Positions 21,976 through 33,765 of a stretch of DNA of 64,000 nt are shown here, piece by piece. Position 1 is the first letter of the stretch; every line of letters begins with the position of its first letter. The position numbers and the translations under genes are program-made. The notes beneath the pieces are model-generated. The model was not told the origin of the DNA. It searched no databases and saw only the letters and a list, made by a program, of their open reading frames with translations. The stretch covers positions 65,950,697-66,014,696 of the forward strand of contig NC_134089.1 in NCBI RefSeq assembly GCF_000715075.1, in the 5' to 3' direction. Source of the DNA: Nicotiana tabacum. Its lineage: Eukaryota; Streptophyta; Magnoliopsida; Solanales; Solanaceae.

Positions 21976-23460
21976 ATGACGAGAACACGTACTTCATCTT
22001 CTGCCAGACAGAAGCCGGAGCCCCTAGTGGAAGTTTCTACAAGGGGCAGAGGTCGAGGCCGATGTCGCATCAAAGGTCGAGGCGGAGCAGAAGCACCAAC
22101 AATGGAGCCTCTAGTGGATTTTGATGAGGAGGTTCCAGCTTAGACTGTACCTGTTGGACAAGCTTAGGTCCCGGAGGGGTTCATCGCCACCTCAGTGCTT
22201 CAGGACACTCTAGTTTGTTTGGTGGGCCTTATGGAGAGTGTGGACCAGGCCGGTACATTTCCTATGGAACCATCCGTCTCTCAGGCTGGGGGAGGAGCAC
22301 AGACTCCCACTACTCACACTCCGGAGCAGATGGCTCACCAGTATTAGACTCCAGCAACCCTGCCAGTTGGGGTAGTTCAGCCGGTTGTTGCGGCATAGGC
22401 CGGTGATCGACCCGCCATGTCTTCTGATGGCTTATAGAGATTGGACAAGTTCACGAAGCTCTTCCTAGTTCACTTCAGTGGTGCACCTTCTGAGGACCCA
22501 TAGGATTATCTTGACCGCTTGCATAAGGTGCTGCGGAACATGGGTATAGTTGAGACGAATAGGGTCGATTTTACAGTGTTTTAGATGACGGGTTTCGCCA
22601 AGAGGTGGTGGAAGGATTTTGTATCGACCAGACCAGCTGGGTCGCCTGCTCTTACTTGGGACCAACTCTCTCAGTTATTTCTAGAGAAGTTCCTCCCTAT
22701 CACACTGAGAAAGGACTACCGCATGCAGTTTGAGCGTCTTCAGCACGGTAGTATGACTGTTACTCAGTACGAGACTCGTTTTGTAGATCTAGCCCATCAT
22801 GCTATTCTTCTTCTTCCTACCGAGAGAGAGAAAGAGGGTGAGGAGGTTTATTGGTGGAGTCACTCATCCTATTAGGCTACAGATGGCCAAGGAGACCGAG
22901 GGTGAGATTTCCTTTCAGATGGCTGCTAATGTCTCCAGGCAGATCGAGATGATTCTTGCACAGAAGAGAGGGCAGGGGTTTGATAAGAGGCCTCATCATT
23001 CTGGTGGGTTCAGTGGTGCCTCGCCTGGAGGCAGGGGTACTTTTGGTAGAGGTCATCCTCCCATTCAGCGCTCCAGGCATCCCACAGTGTTTCAGGTGGT
23101 CGCGACCCTCATATGTCTCATTCCAACCAACTAGCCTACAGTGCACCACCAGCTTCTATTAGTGCACCTCCGCTCTAGAGCTTTTAGGATGGTTACTCAG
23201 GTCGTTAGGGTCAGTTTCAGGGTCATTAGTCACAACATTCGAGGTCCTATTATACTTGTGGTGATCCGAGGCCGTCAGGCACCGGGCAACTCACAGTATC
23301 AAGGTTCTCGTGCCATGGTCCCGACATTGGGTGCTTCACCGCTTGCTCATCCAGCTAGAGGTAGGGATCAGGCAGCTAGAGGTGGAGGTCAGACCATTAA
23401 AGGTGGTGGTCAGGCCGCTAGAGGTGGAGGCCAGCTAGCTAGGGCCCGTCCTAGAGATGT
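21976..23460 (+). pseudogene. gag of Tekay-like element 2, broken
   Basis: The likely start is the ATG at 21976 (MTRTRTSSSARQ), followed by an RGRGR stretch. The capsid-like core is open at 22585-22875 (GFAKRWWKDF, LTWDQLSQLFLEKFLP, then YETRFVDLAHHA). TAG stops replace expected CAG at about 22142, 22166, 22346, 22397, 22436, 22501 and 22582, and there is frame loss near 22830-22880. The zinc knuckle near 23250 is damaged: CGD remains but the His and last Cys positions are not seen. Confidence 0.83.
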
Positions 23461-23468
23461 AGTTTAGA

Positions 23469-26400
23469 GTGGTTGGGCCCAGCCCCGATACTATACCTTC
23501 CCAGCTAGGCTTGAGGCTAAGTCATTTGACGTTGTTATCACATGTATTATTCCAGTTTTCCATAGAGATGCTTCAATTCTATTTGATCCAGGCTCTACTT
23601 ATTCCTACGTGTCATCCTATTTTGCTTCATATCTGGTTATGCTTCGTTATTCTTTGAGTGCTCATACGTATGTGTCCACACCTGTGGGAGATTCTATTGC
23701 TGTAGATCATGTCTATCGTTCATGTGTGGTTACCATTGGGAGTCTCGAGACTAGAATAGATCTCCTACTTCTTGATATGGTAGATTTTGATGTCATTTTA
23801 GGTATGGACTAGTTGTCACCTTATCATGCTATATTGGATTGTCACGCCAAGACGATGACCTTAGCCTTGCCAGGGTTACCTCGATTAGATGTAGGGGGTC
23901 TCTTGGCCATTCTACCAACATGGTTATCTCTTATCAGAAGGCTCAACATATGGTCGAGACGGGGTGTCTAGCTTATTTGGCTTATGTCCGCGATTCTAGT
24001 GGGGAGTTTCCTTCCATGGATTCAGTACCAGTTGTTCATGAGTTTCTAGAGGTGTTTCTTGCAGATATGCCGGGGATACCACCCGATAGAGATATTGACT
24101 TCTGCATTGATTTGGCTCTGGGCACTCAGCCCATTTCTATTTTACCATACCATATACCCCCGCTAGAGTTGAAAGAATTGAAGGAACAATTGCAAGATTT
24201 ACTTGATAAAGGCTTCACTAGACCTAGTGTCTCGCCCTGGGGTGCGCCTGTGTTGTTTGTGAAGAAGAAAGATGGATCGATGAGGATGTGCATAAATTAC
24301 CGGTAGTTGAACAAAGTCACCATCAAGAACAAGTATCCATTGCCTAGGATTGATGACTTATTTGATCAGCTTCAGGGTGCCAATGTGTTTTCAAAGATTG
24401 ATTTTAGGTCTGGCTACCATCAGTTGAGGATTAAGGCATCCGATGTCCCTAAGACAACTTTTCGGACTCGGTATGGGCATTATGAGTTTCTAGTGATGTC
24501 ATTTGGGCTGACAAATGCCCCAACAACATTTATGGATTTGATAAACCGGGTGTTCAATCCCTATTTGGATTCCTTTGTGATTGTGTTTATTGATGATATC
24601 TTGATCTACTCCCGTATCCGAGAGGAGCATGAGCAGTATCTTCGAATTGTACTTCAAACTTTGAGAGATTGCCAGTTATATGCCAAGTTTTCAAAGTGCG
24701 AGTTTTGGTTGGACTCAATCACTTTCTTGAGGCACGTTGTATCGGTAGAGGACATTCAGGTGGATCCTAAGAAGATTGAGGCAATTCAGAACTGGCCTAG
24801 ACCCACTTCAGCTACGGAGATCCGGAGTTTCTTGGGTTTGGCGGGTTATTACCGTCAGTTTGTGGAGGGGTTTTCATCTATAGCAGCCCCATTGACTAGG
24901 TTGACCCAGAAGGGTGCCATGTTCAGATGGTCAAACGAGTGTGAGGCGAGCTTTCAGAAGTTCAAGACTGCTTTGACTACGGCACTAGAGTTGGTGTTGC
25001 CCACAAGTTCAGGATCTTACACGGTGTATTGTGATGCATCTCATATTAGGCTTCGTGCAGTATTGATGCAGGATGAAAGGGTGATTGCATATGCGTCACG
25101 ACAGTTGAAGGTTCACGAGAAGAATTACCCTGTTAATGACTTAGAGTTGGCATCCATTATTCATGCGCTGAAGATTTGAAGGCACTATATTTACGGCGTG
25201 TCGCGTGAGGTATTCACGGATCATTGGAGCCTGCAGTATTTGCTCAAACATACGGATCTCAATTTGAGGCAAAAGAGGTGGTTGGAACTTTTAAAAGACT
25301 ATGATATCACCATCTTGTATCATTCTGGGAAGGCCAATATGGTGGTCGATGCTTTAAGTAGAAAGGCAGTGAGTATGGGAAGCCTAGCGTACATTCCAGT
25401 CGGTGAGAGACCGCTTGCATCAGATGTTCAGGCTCTAGCAAATCAGTTCGTGAGGTTGGATGTTTCAGAGCCCAGTCGTGTTCTAGCTTGTACAGTTGCT
25501 CGGTCTTCCTTGTTGAGCACATCAGGGAGTGATAGTATGATGACCCTTATTTACTTGTCCTTAGGGACATAGTGCGACACTGTGGTGCCAATTAGGTTAC
25601 TGTTGGAGATGATGGAGTTTTGAGGATGCAGGTTCGTGTTTGTGTGCCCAATGTAGATGGACTTCATGAGTTTATTCTTGAGGAGGCCCACAGTTCCCGG
25701 TATCCTATTCACTTGGGTGCTGCCAAGATGTATCAGGACTTGCGACAGCATTATTGGTGGAGGAGGATGAAGAAGGATATAGTTGCATATGTAGCTCGGT
25801 GTCTAAATTGTTAGCAAGTAAAGTACGAGCATAAGAGGCCTGGTGGTTTGCTTCAAAAGTTAGAGATTCCTGAGTGGAAGTGGGAGCGTATCACTATGGA
25901 TTTTATTGTTAGACTCCCGCGGACTCAGAAGAAGTTTGATGCAGTATGGGTTATTGTGGACAGGCTCACCAAGTCAGCACATTTCATTCCTATGACAGTT
26001 ACCTATTCTTCAGAGTGGTTGGTTGAGATTTACATCTGCGAGATCGTTCGTCTTCACGGTGTACCCGTATCTATCATTTCTGATCGAGGAACGCAGTTTA
26101 CCTCCCACTTCTGGAGGGTAGTACAACATGAGTTGGGCATTCAGGTTGAGTTGGCATAACATTTCATCCTCAGATGGACGGACAGTCTGAGCACACTATT
26201 CAAATATTGGAGGATATGCTCCGTGCTTGTGTTATAGATTTTGGGGGTTCTTGGGATCAGTTCTTTCCACTTGCAGAATTTGCCTACAACAAAAGCTACC
26301 AGTCGAGCATTCATATGGCTCCCTATGAGGTATTATACGAGAGGCAGTGCCGAAAGCTAGTTAGATGGTTCGAGCCGGGGGAGGCTCGATTGTTGGGTAC

Positions 26401-26562
26401 AGGTTTGGTACAAGATTCCTTGGACATGGTCAATATTATTCAAGATCGACTTCGCACAGCTCAGTGTAGGTAGAAGAGTTATGCCGACCGAAGGGTTCGT
26501 GATGTTGTATTCATGGTCAGAGAGAGGGTGTTGCTCCGGATTTCATCCATGAAGGGTGTGAT
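23469..26562 (+). pseudogene. pol of Tekay-like element 2 (PR-RT-RNH-INT), truncated
   Basis: Protease has LFDPGSTYSYVSS near 23580. RT (24130-24900) is open across 24307-25179 and has the FIDD box near 24590. RNase H follows to 25350. Integrase has the zinc-binding region (25660-25815), MDF at about 25896, SDRGTQF near 26080 and a glutamate region (QILEDML) near 26200. Stops are at 23810 and 25177 (expected TGG) and at 24304, 25813 and 26470 (expected CAG). A frameshift lies near 26155. The three integrase acidic residues are still present. The reading ends at 26562 where Ogre A was inserted. Confidence 0.9.
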
Positions 26563-29500
26563 TGTTGATACTCAATTTTTCCTATATATTTTAAATATGC
26601 ATAAATACCTTCAAAATAGCATATATATGCATATATAAGCATGCACAAGGTTTTTATAATTTTTACATAATTTTAAGGGTTTAAATTGATTTATTTTCTC
26701 TCATTTTATTCATAAAATCCCCAATAATTATTTCCAAAATCATTGTTATAATGATTTATTTATTCAATTTCTATACTTATTCCATAATACGACCGATATA
26801 ATTTTTATGCATTTTTATAATTACATTTAGTATTTTTAAGCTAAATTGCACGTAATTGCAATGTTAGCCCATTTTAAGGTACAATTATATTTTATATGCA
26901 TAAAATTAGTCCCTATATTTTTAAAATGTTAATTATATATTTTAAATCATTTTTGAACCTTAAATTATTTTCCAAAAATTATCTATTATTTTTTATAAAT
27001 TAAAATAGAAAAAATTGGCTATTTAAATAATAGCTAAATTTGGCTTTCAATTTTAGCCTAATTTCGGACCCCTCCCCAGCCCAATCTCCTATTAAATAAC
27101 CCGACCCAGGCCCCAAATACTTCCTACCCGATCCAAACCCATCAGATCCTGGCCGTTGATCTAAAAGATCAACGACCCTCCTTTGTTCTTTCCTTTTTTA
27201 ATCCTAAAGACCCCCTAACCCTAATCACTTTTCTAAACTCGCCGCCTTAAGATGCTCTCGTCTCTCTTCTCTCTCAACCTAACCCTAATCACTTTTCAAC
27301 TGCCGCCTCCTTCTCTGGTCATCTCCAGCGACTACCTTTCAACCCCAAGCCTCCAATGGTCACTCCACCACCGTGCTCATCATCTCTAAGGCCTTCAAGG
27401 GTCCTGGGACATGCCGATTTGGATCTAGGGTTTCTGTTACTCATGGCTTCTCCGGTGTGATTTTGGGAAAAATCACACTTATATGTTACGGTCGGTGAAG
27501 TTTACAACAAGTTCTTTCGATTTTCATTTGGGTTTCTTTTGAAACCCTAACTCTCGTCTGAATCTCTCAGATCTGTGCTATTTTTATGCTTTAAGTCTGT
27601 TTCTTCCTATGCATTGCACTATTTTCGAACTTCTTCTGAAAGATCCTCTACTTCAAACCATTTTACTTTCTTTACAAATTAGGGTTTCTTGGGGCTTCTT
27701 TCTACACTTGTTTTGACCGATTTTCTTTATGATTAAACCACTTTCCTTGCTTATTTTGACCGACCTTATGCTCTTACTTATTTTTAATTTGCCTATGTCT
27801 AAAGCCCTAATTTCTAAGATTTTCTTTTCTTTGGTTCTATGTGTTAGTCTGTTTGCTTGATTCTTGTTAATCTTCCGTGGTTACCATGCTTTGAATGTGT
27901 TTTACTGAATCCTTAGCCTACTTATGTTACTTCTGTATGACTATGCTCATTTTTGTTTGTTCATCTCTTTCTTCTTTCTGTCAATATGGCTAACATTGCC
28001 TATTTGCTACGTCTGTTTGATCTTCTCTATTTATATGTTGAAAATATAGAATCATGACTCCCTCTTGATTGATTCTGATTTCCTTAATTGATGGTGATTG
28101 AAAGATTTTCTTTTAAAAACCCTAAAAGCTTTACCCCGTCTGCTTTAGCTGACTAATTTCATTACCATATTTGCTATGATACTTTATTTCTACTGAGTTG
28201 TGTCCTTAATTAAAGTTTTATGAATTTAGTCCTAATCGACTACTCTATGCTTACTGAACCTTGACTCCTTCCTTATTTAGTCATGCACTGATTTTTCTTC
28301 TTGCCTTATATGATTCTGAATCTTCCCATTTGATTTGGTTCCCTTAACTTAAGGGAGTACTTCCTTTATTCTCTAATTGATTGATTCTGAGTTCTTTAAT
28401 TATTATACTACTATGATTCTTACCTTATTTCACTACCTACTTTCAACTATAAATACCCTAAGTCTTTCATTAACAAACACGAACTTTTGGTGTTCAAAAC
28501 TACCTCTCTTACTAAAAATCTCTGCTTTCCCCTCTCTCTCTTGTGCAATTTGCTGCTATTAGCCGGCTGCAAGCTAAGGCTAATCATCTATTATCTCTTG
28601 TTCTTTCATTCTGCTTACTTCTCTCTTCACTGGTATGTCCTAGTTTTAATTTAATGCCTCAACAACAACATGCTTCTCTTATTGTTTCAGTTTCTCTTAT
28701 TTCTAGTCTGCTTCTACTTGTGGTTCTATTGTGGAACTTGTAGTTAAGTTACTTTATCAGCATGTTATTATGTCTCCCATTCCCTTTAGGTTAATGCATT
28801 CCATTGTGTGTGTTTCAAAGCATGCCTTGTCGATTACCTACTGTGTACTTACCATCTTATGAATCCCAAATCCCTATCCCCCTCTATGTGTTTATGTTCT
28901 CCATGACTGGTTTGTGATTATGCCAGTGTCAACTATTTCTGAGCATGTCCAAACCAGTCCTAAGATCTTTGCTGGGGTTATGTGTTTGTAGTCAAATGTC
29001 TGTGTATCCCCAAACCTCTTGACCCCTGTGTGACTACTGAATTCATTTGGATTATGTGTATGATCCTATCCTGAAGTGCTAGACTTTGTTTACCACTCCA
29101 ACCTCTTTTCAAACAACCTTTGTTGCTTTACTAATTGCTTTCAAAACAGTCTCTAATAAACCTTTTTCAACTTGTGTCCTGCACTCTCACTTTACTCTTA
29201 GTCAATAAGTTCTGCCCCCTCTAGTATGCGTACTGCCTTAGGATCCTCTTGAGAGCCCTCTGAACTCTGGCATACCAAGGCTGGCCATTCCACACTACAC
29301 TGGTTCAATTATTGGTTTCTAAGTCTAGGTGTAAGCATTGTCCGGGGTCCTTGAGACCCTTAAGGAACTTAGATGCACCTAGACTCTGATTTGTCTATGT
29401 AAATGAGGCTTGTGAGTCCATTGGAGGCTTTGGGAAACTTGGGCCTAATTCCAGGCTCTCTATAGAATAGCTTTTTGATTTTCTATTTTACTTATGTAAT

Positions 29501-31052
29501 TCATTCATTGGTCTGTAATAATTTGTAAATAGATATTTGGGGTATTTAGTAAAAAGGTGGGTAGATGCATACTTTAAAGGGTAATATGGGTAGAAATCAT
29601 GCACTTAGGACCTTATTTTTGAAGTCTGACTATTTACATAAGTAGAAAGCATGATCATTGGTTTGCTCTTTTGAATCTGATTGCTTTACCTAGTAGGAAT
29701 TATCCCTATAGAATTTCACTTCCAATTTTATTTGCATCAAGTAGAAATCATGTTCATAAGGTTCTGCATTTGGTCATGTTAGAAACCATGTTTATAGGTT
29801 CCAAACAATTATGTCTCGAATTAGTAGATGCTATGCCTATAGGATTCAACTCCAGTTCAGTTTTAACGAGTACTCCTGTATATTGCTGTAAATGGATTAA
29901 AATCAGTAATACACCTAGATACCATGCCTATAGGGATCTCTACTCGCAATTCTATATGATAGTCTAATTATCCTAATAAATAAAAATTGCTTTAATCTCA
30001 TTAGATATCATGCCTATAGGTATTAAAGAAGTCTATCTCAAAAACCTGTTTGTTTCTGCAATATTCTGCATATAGGCAAGCCTTAGGGCGTTTTCAAAAC
30101 TGCATTTTCCTGAAGCTGTCTCTGTCGCTTAGCATTTCTGATTCTAATAAGCTTTTAAAAAAGGAATCCCTAGGCAACTACTAGGTTATAACTTCTGGGC
30201 ATAAAAAGTTTGGTCTGTTTCTGCATAGTCACTTAGATATCCTGCTTTAGGACATTGATTAATAAAGACCTTAACTGTATTTGAGTCGTGCTGCTTGAAT
30301 GTTTGTTTGAGGAGGAAACTGTGAGCCTCTTAATTTCTCCCATTATGTGGAAGTCCTAAATGTTTTTATTGTCACCTTAGAGTTTTCGCCTTTCTAAACC
30401 TTAGGGGTATGTTTAAAACTACCGGTAGGTAGAGGTCCTAACTCCCCCCAGGACCATTAAGAAGGGTCGGGTAGCAGCATGCAATAGGTATCAGTGATTA
30501 AACACTCGCTTTGCATGACCAATAAGGGGATGGTAAGGGTAGATGTGGGATATGATGACTACACGTTAATGTCATGTGTAGCCCCTCATCGAGGAGTGTT
30601 TACCGGATATTGCGTCGGGTGATCCTATAGGACCAACAACCTAGGACCCCTCTCTACCAAACCCTCTCTTTATTTAAAACTTTCGTCTTTTACAACTTGT
30701 TCAAACCTTTATCTTACTACTTGAACTATCCAACGTGCTTTACTTGCAACTTATTTGATTCAACTGTTTATTTCTTCATGGACTAATTTGTGAATATAAG
30801 TTCGGGCGGGACCCACCGTTGTGGACCAAGAGGGATGCCTAACACCTTCCCCTCAAGTTTACTTCAAGCCCTTACCCTAATCTCTGGTAATGCAAACCAA
30901 CCCAAGAGTTAATCACTCTAGGTGCCCTAACGCACCATAATCCGTTAGGTGGTGACTCTTCAAATACCCAATTCCCAAAAGGAAATGAGTCATACACCCC
31001 GTGAATGTCGAATCCCGGACTTTCTCCGAGGAGGAAAAAAGGGGGCACGACA
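26563..31052 (+). repeat. 5' LTR of Ogre A (4490 bp)
   Basis: It starts TGTTGATACTC at 26563 and ends GCACGACA at 31052, just before the primer site. Its first 300 bases resemble the minus-strand LTR of Ogre B (52466-56986). Inside are a CGTTGATCT palindrome (27151-27177), several CCCTAA-type telobox motifs (27200-27550, 28117) and an iterated CATGCCTATAGG-like motif (29650-30025). It has no gene; small ORFs are chance. Confidence 0.88.
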
Positions 31053-31055
31053 ACA

Positions 31056-31073
31056 TGGCGACTCTACTGGGGA
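31056..31073 (+). other. Primer-binding site of Ogre A (tRNA-Arg type)
   Basis: TGGCGACTCTACTGGGGA follows the LTR end by three bases. Ogre elements are known to use a site of this kind, thought to pair with tRNA-Arg, unlike the tRNA-Met site of the Tekay elements here. Confidence 0.75.
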
Positions 31074-31711
31074 TATTTTAGGCTCTTACCATAATGAACT
31101 TGTCTTTTACGAATTAGTCCAAGCATACTTATCCCGTATCCTGCTCCCTTATCTGAATTTAACTGTCTATTTTTCAAGCATTTATGATTCCTTTATTACC
31201 ATGAAAACTGACTTGTCTACTTGTTTTCCCTTTTCTGTAATTGTCTTTTCAATTATTTAAATGCTATATTTATTTTTCCTACGTGAAAATACTTGCTTAC
31301 ATGTTATTATTTGCTGCATAAATCATGCTACGCATCATATTCCACTTGTGCATATCAAATCCTATAGGAACGCTTTAATGAGTGGTTGCACTCTTCCTAT
31401 TTACTACCTTTAAATCCGGAAAGGCTTATTTGCAGTAAAACCAGTCGATCAGCAGTGCAGTCGACGGTTCCGTGCCTTCTCCATCAAGTTGTTCGCTTAA
31501 GGGTACCAGTCTAAAACCCCATAGAAACCTTACTTTGTTTAAATTATGCATGCATCATGGTCAAACCTAGTCAGATCAGTTACGTTGTCCACATAATGAT
31601 CCTTTAAGATAAGCCTTATCCAAAGTCCATCGAGTTTTGCATAATCCCTACGGACGCAAACACGTTCTGTGCATTAATTTAGAGAACTAAATGCCGATAT
31701 GCTGATCATAA
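31074..31711 (+). other. 5' untranslated region of Ogre A
   Basis: No coding content is recognised between the primer site and ORF1. It is the place where Ogre elements keep leader and packaging sequences. Nothing further can be assigned by eye. Confidence 0.5.
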
Positions 31712-33387
31712 ATGTATAAATTGTCGAGTCTGGTGGGGGTAAGGCCTAACCCTTTTGTTTTGAAAAGAATGAGGCACGAGGTCCCCAAATTCTGTATGGT
31801 TAGAAATATCCCTCCATTGTTGCTAAATTGGTGGGAAGATCTTTCCTCAAGTGACAAGAAGCATGTGAAAAAGTACCTGAGTAACTTGCCATCCCTGCTA
31901 GATATTGAACCAAACTAAAAATTGATCGAGGCTGCTACCCTATTCTGGGATAGTGAAAGAGTTGTGTTCCGTTTCGGTGAAATAGAAATGACACCACTCC
32001 TAGAGGAAATAGGAGGACTTACAGGGTTGACTTGGGACAATCTCGGGCTTTTGGTGCTAGAAAACCGTACAGGTAAGGGATTTTTGAAGATGATGGGGTT
32101 GAAAAAGAATGTTGACCTAGTGTGCTTGAAGGACTCCTACATACCTTTCGAATATCTCTACGAGAGGTATGGCCACAACAAGTCTTTCCGCACTTATCAT
32201 GATGAGATCGCCCTCACTTCACTGGGTCACATCTACCGTAGAGTGTTCATGTTCACCGTGTGCTTTCTACGGCTGATAGTGTTCCCAATGAAAAAGGGAA
32301 GAATCCACACTAGGTTGTCCATGCTTTCCAAAACTCTGATGGAGGGAATTAATGGATGAACATATACTATAGTCCCCATGATCATAGCTGATATCTATAG
32401 GGCCCTGGAGCACTGTCAAAGAGGGGTCCAGCATTTCGAGGGTTGCAACTTACTACTGCAGTTATGGTTGTTGGAGCATTTCTAAAAGGGTCGCTATCGC
32501 CAAGAATTTCCGCGAAGGGCTTGGAACGACCACATTGCTTTTCATCACCCTAAGCATATGACCTACATTCCGGACAGATTTGCTCAGCTGAAAAGTGCCA
32601 GCGAATGGGTAGGGTTCTTTGACAATCTGACTGAGGAACAGATGCAATGGATGGTTGAATGGTTTCAAACTGACGAGTTCATTATCAGGCCAGGGATGCT
32701 CCACATTTAGTATTGATTGGGTTGAGAGGGATATATCCATATGTCCCTATGCGAGTTTGGAGGCAAGCAGGCAGAAAACAGGTTGTACCAAGGGTCGTCA
32801 AGATGAGTCATTTCAGGGCAGATTTCCAAGACGATGACATGCCTTACAAGTGCCAAGCTCAACACATGTGGCACTACAAAATCATTGTGGAGAAAAGCAC
32901 TGTTGAGCCAGAAAGATATCACGCGGGGTGCGATCCTCTCAACCCTGCATGGTTGGAAGACAATCTAAAAGGAATGGTGACACCGAGGACTGGTCGAGGG
33001 AACATAATCATAGACGAGGAGGCTGAAGCCCAAGTCAAATACAACAGGATGCACAAGAGGATCCACGACTCTAAGAATGAGCATCAGGAGATACATGAGA
33101 GGAATGTGAAGTTGCTTGAGGAATGGAAAAAGATGGCAGTCACTTCCAACAGGAAACTGGAATACTTGGAGCGAGGAATAGTGGAGCTGGAGGGCAAAGT
33201 CATAAAAAGGATCGAAAACTGTCAGAATGCTGATGGAGCCGAGGGAGGACATCTGGCCCGAACCTACTTGCTACTTGAACTGCGCGAGCTGGGAGATCTA
33301 TTTGATGGAGTCCGGAAGATCGAATCTGAGAAGGTCCTTCTGGGACCAAATAGATTAGATTTACTTGTTTTTCTTAAATTGTTATAA
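31712..33387 (+). pseudogene. Ogre ORF1 (extra ORF upstream of gag), broken
   Basis: Ogre elements carry an additional ORF of unknown function before gag. The likely start is the ATG at 31712. The N-terminal two thirds (PKFCMVRNIPPLLLNWWEDLS, LFWDSERVVFRFGEIEMTPLLEEIGG, then YGHNKSFRTYHDE) resemble the plant-mobile-domain-like or DUF7745-type domain seen in such ORFs; this family label is from memory. The C-terminal part (33030-33230) is charged and probably coiled coil. Stops at about 31916, 32357, 32483 and 32708 break it. Confidence 0.75.
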
Positions 33388-33765
33388 GGCCAAGTGTCAG
33401 TAGTGACTGGTTTTTTTTATTATGTTAGTGTAATTTTTGGATTCATCTACTTTTATGTTATCAAATGAAGCATTATCGACATTTGAAGCTCTCCAAAATT
33501 TTTTGTCACTAGGACTACCTTGGGAACAATGAGGCTCCTAAATTAGGATACAAGTTTATATCTCGCAATATGTGTTTAAATATTGCAAACATTTCAGAAT
33601 CTTCACTAACTTGTTACCTTTTTGTTTTTGTTTATTTTTTATTATTATTCCCATCCCCATAGGTTGGTTCATCCATACTGGCCCTCAACATATCATACCA
33701 GATCTAGAGGCCTTCCACCTCCTCCTCCTCCAAGCAACACAAAAAGCAGAGGGACATCAAAGATG
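33388..33765 (+). other. Spacer between ORF1 and gag of Ogre A
   Basis: It is T-rich, ending in a pyrimidine stretch and CCCCATAG near 33662, which looks like a 3' splice site just before the gag reading frame opens (HPYWPSTYHTRSRG). A matching donor was not identified, so splicing here is only a possibility. Confidence 0.4.

Larger units (their letters stand above)
19066..26562 (+). mobile_element. Tekay-like Ty3/gypsy element 2, interrupted by Ogre A
   Basis: A 5' LTR (19066-21773), a primer-binding site, gag, protease, RT, RNase H and most of integrase follow in order and resemble element 1. The sequence stops abruptly in the integrase C-terminus at 26562, where the LTR of Ogre A begins. 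The remaining integrase tail, the chromodomain and the 3' LTR should lie on the far side of Ogre A, outside the window. GTGAT at 26558-26562 is the expected target duplication. The frame holds many TAG stops at expected CAG codons and two at expected TGG codons. Confidence 0.92.

Noticed and set aside
27200..27300. CCCTAACCCTAA strings as interstitial telomere repeats
   Set aside because: There are only two short copies of the motif in separate places, each within a leader region, so they are better described as telobox-like motifs.
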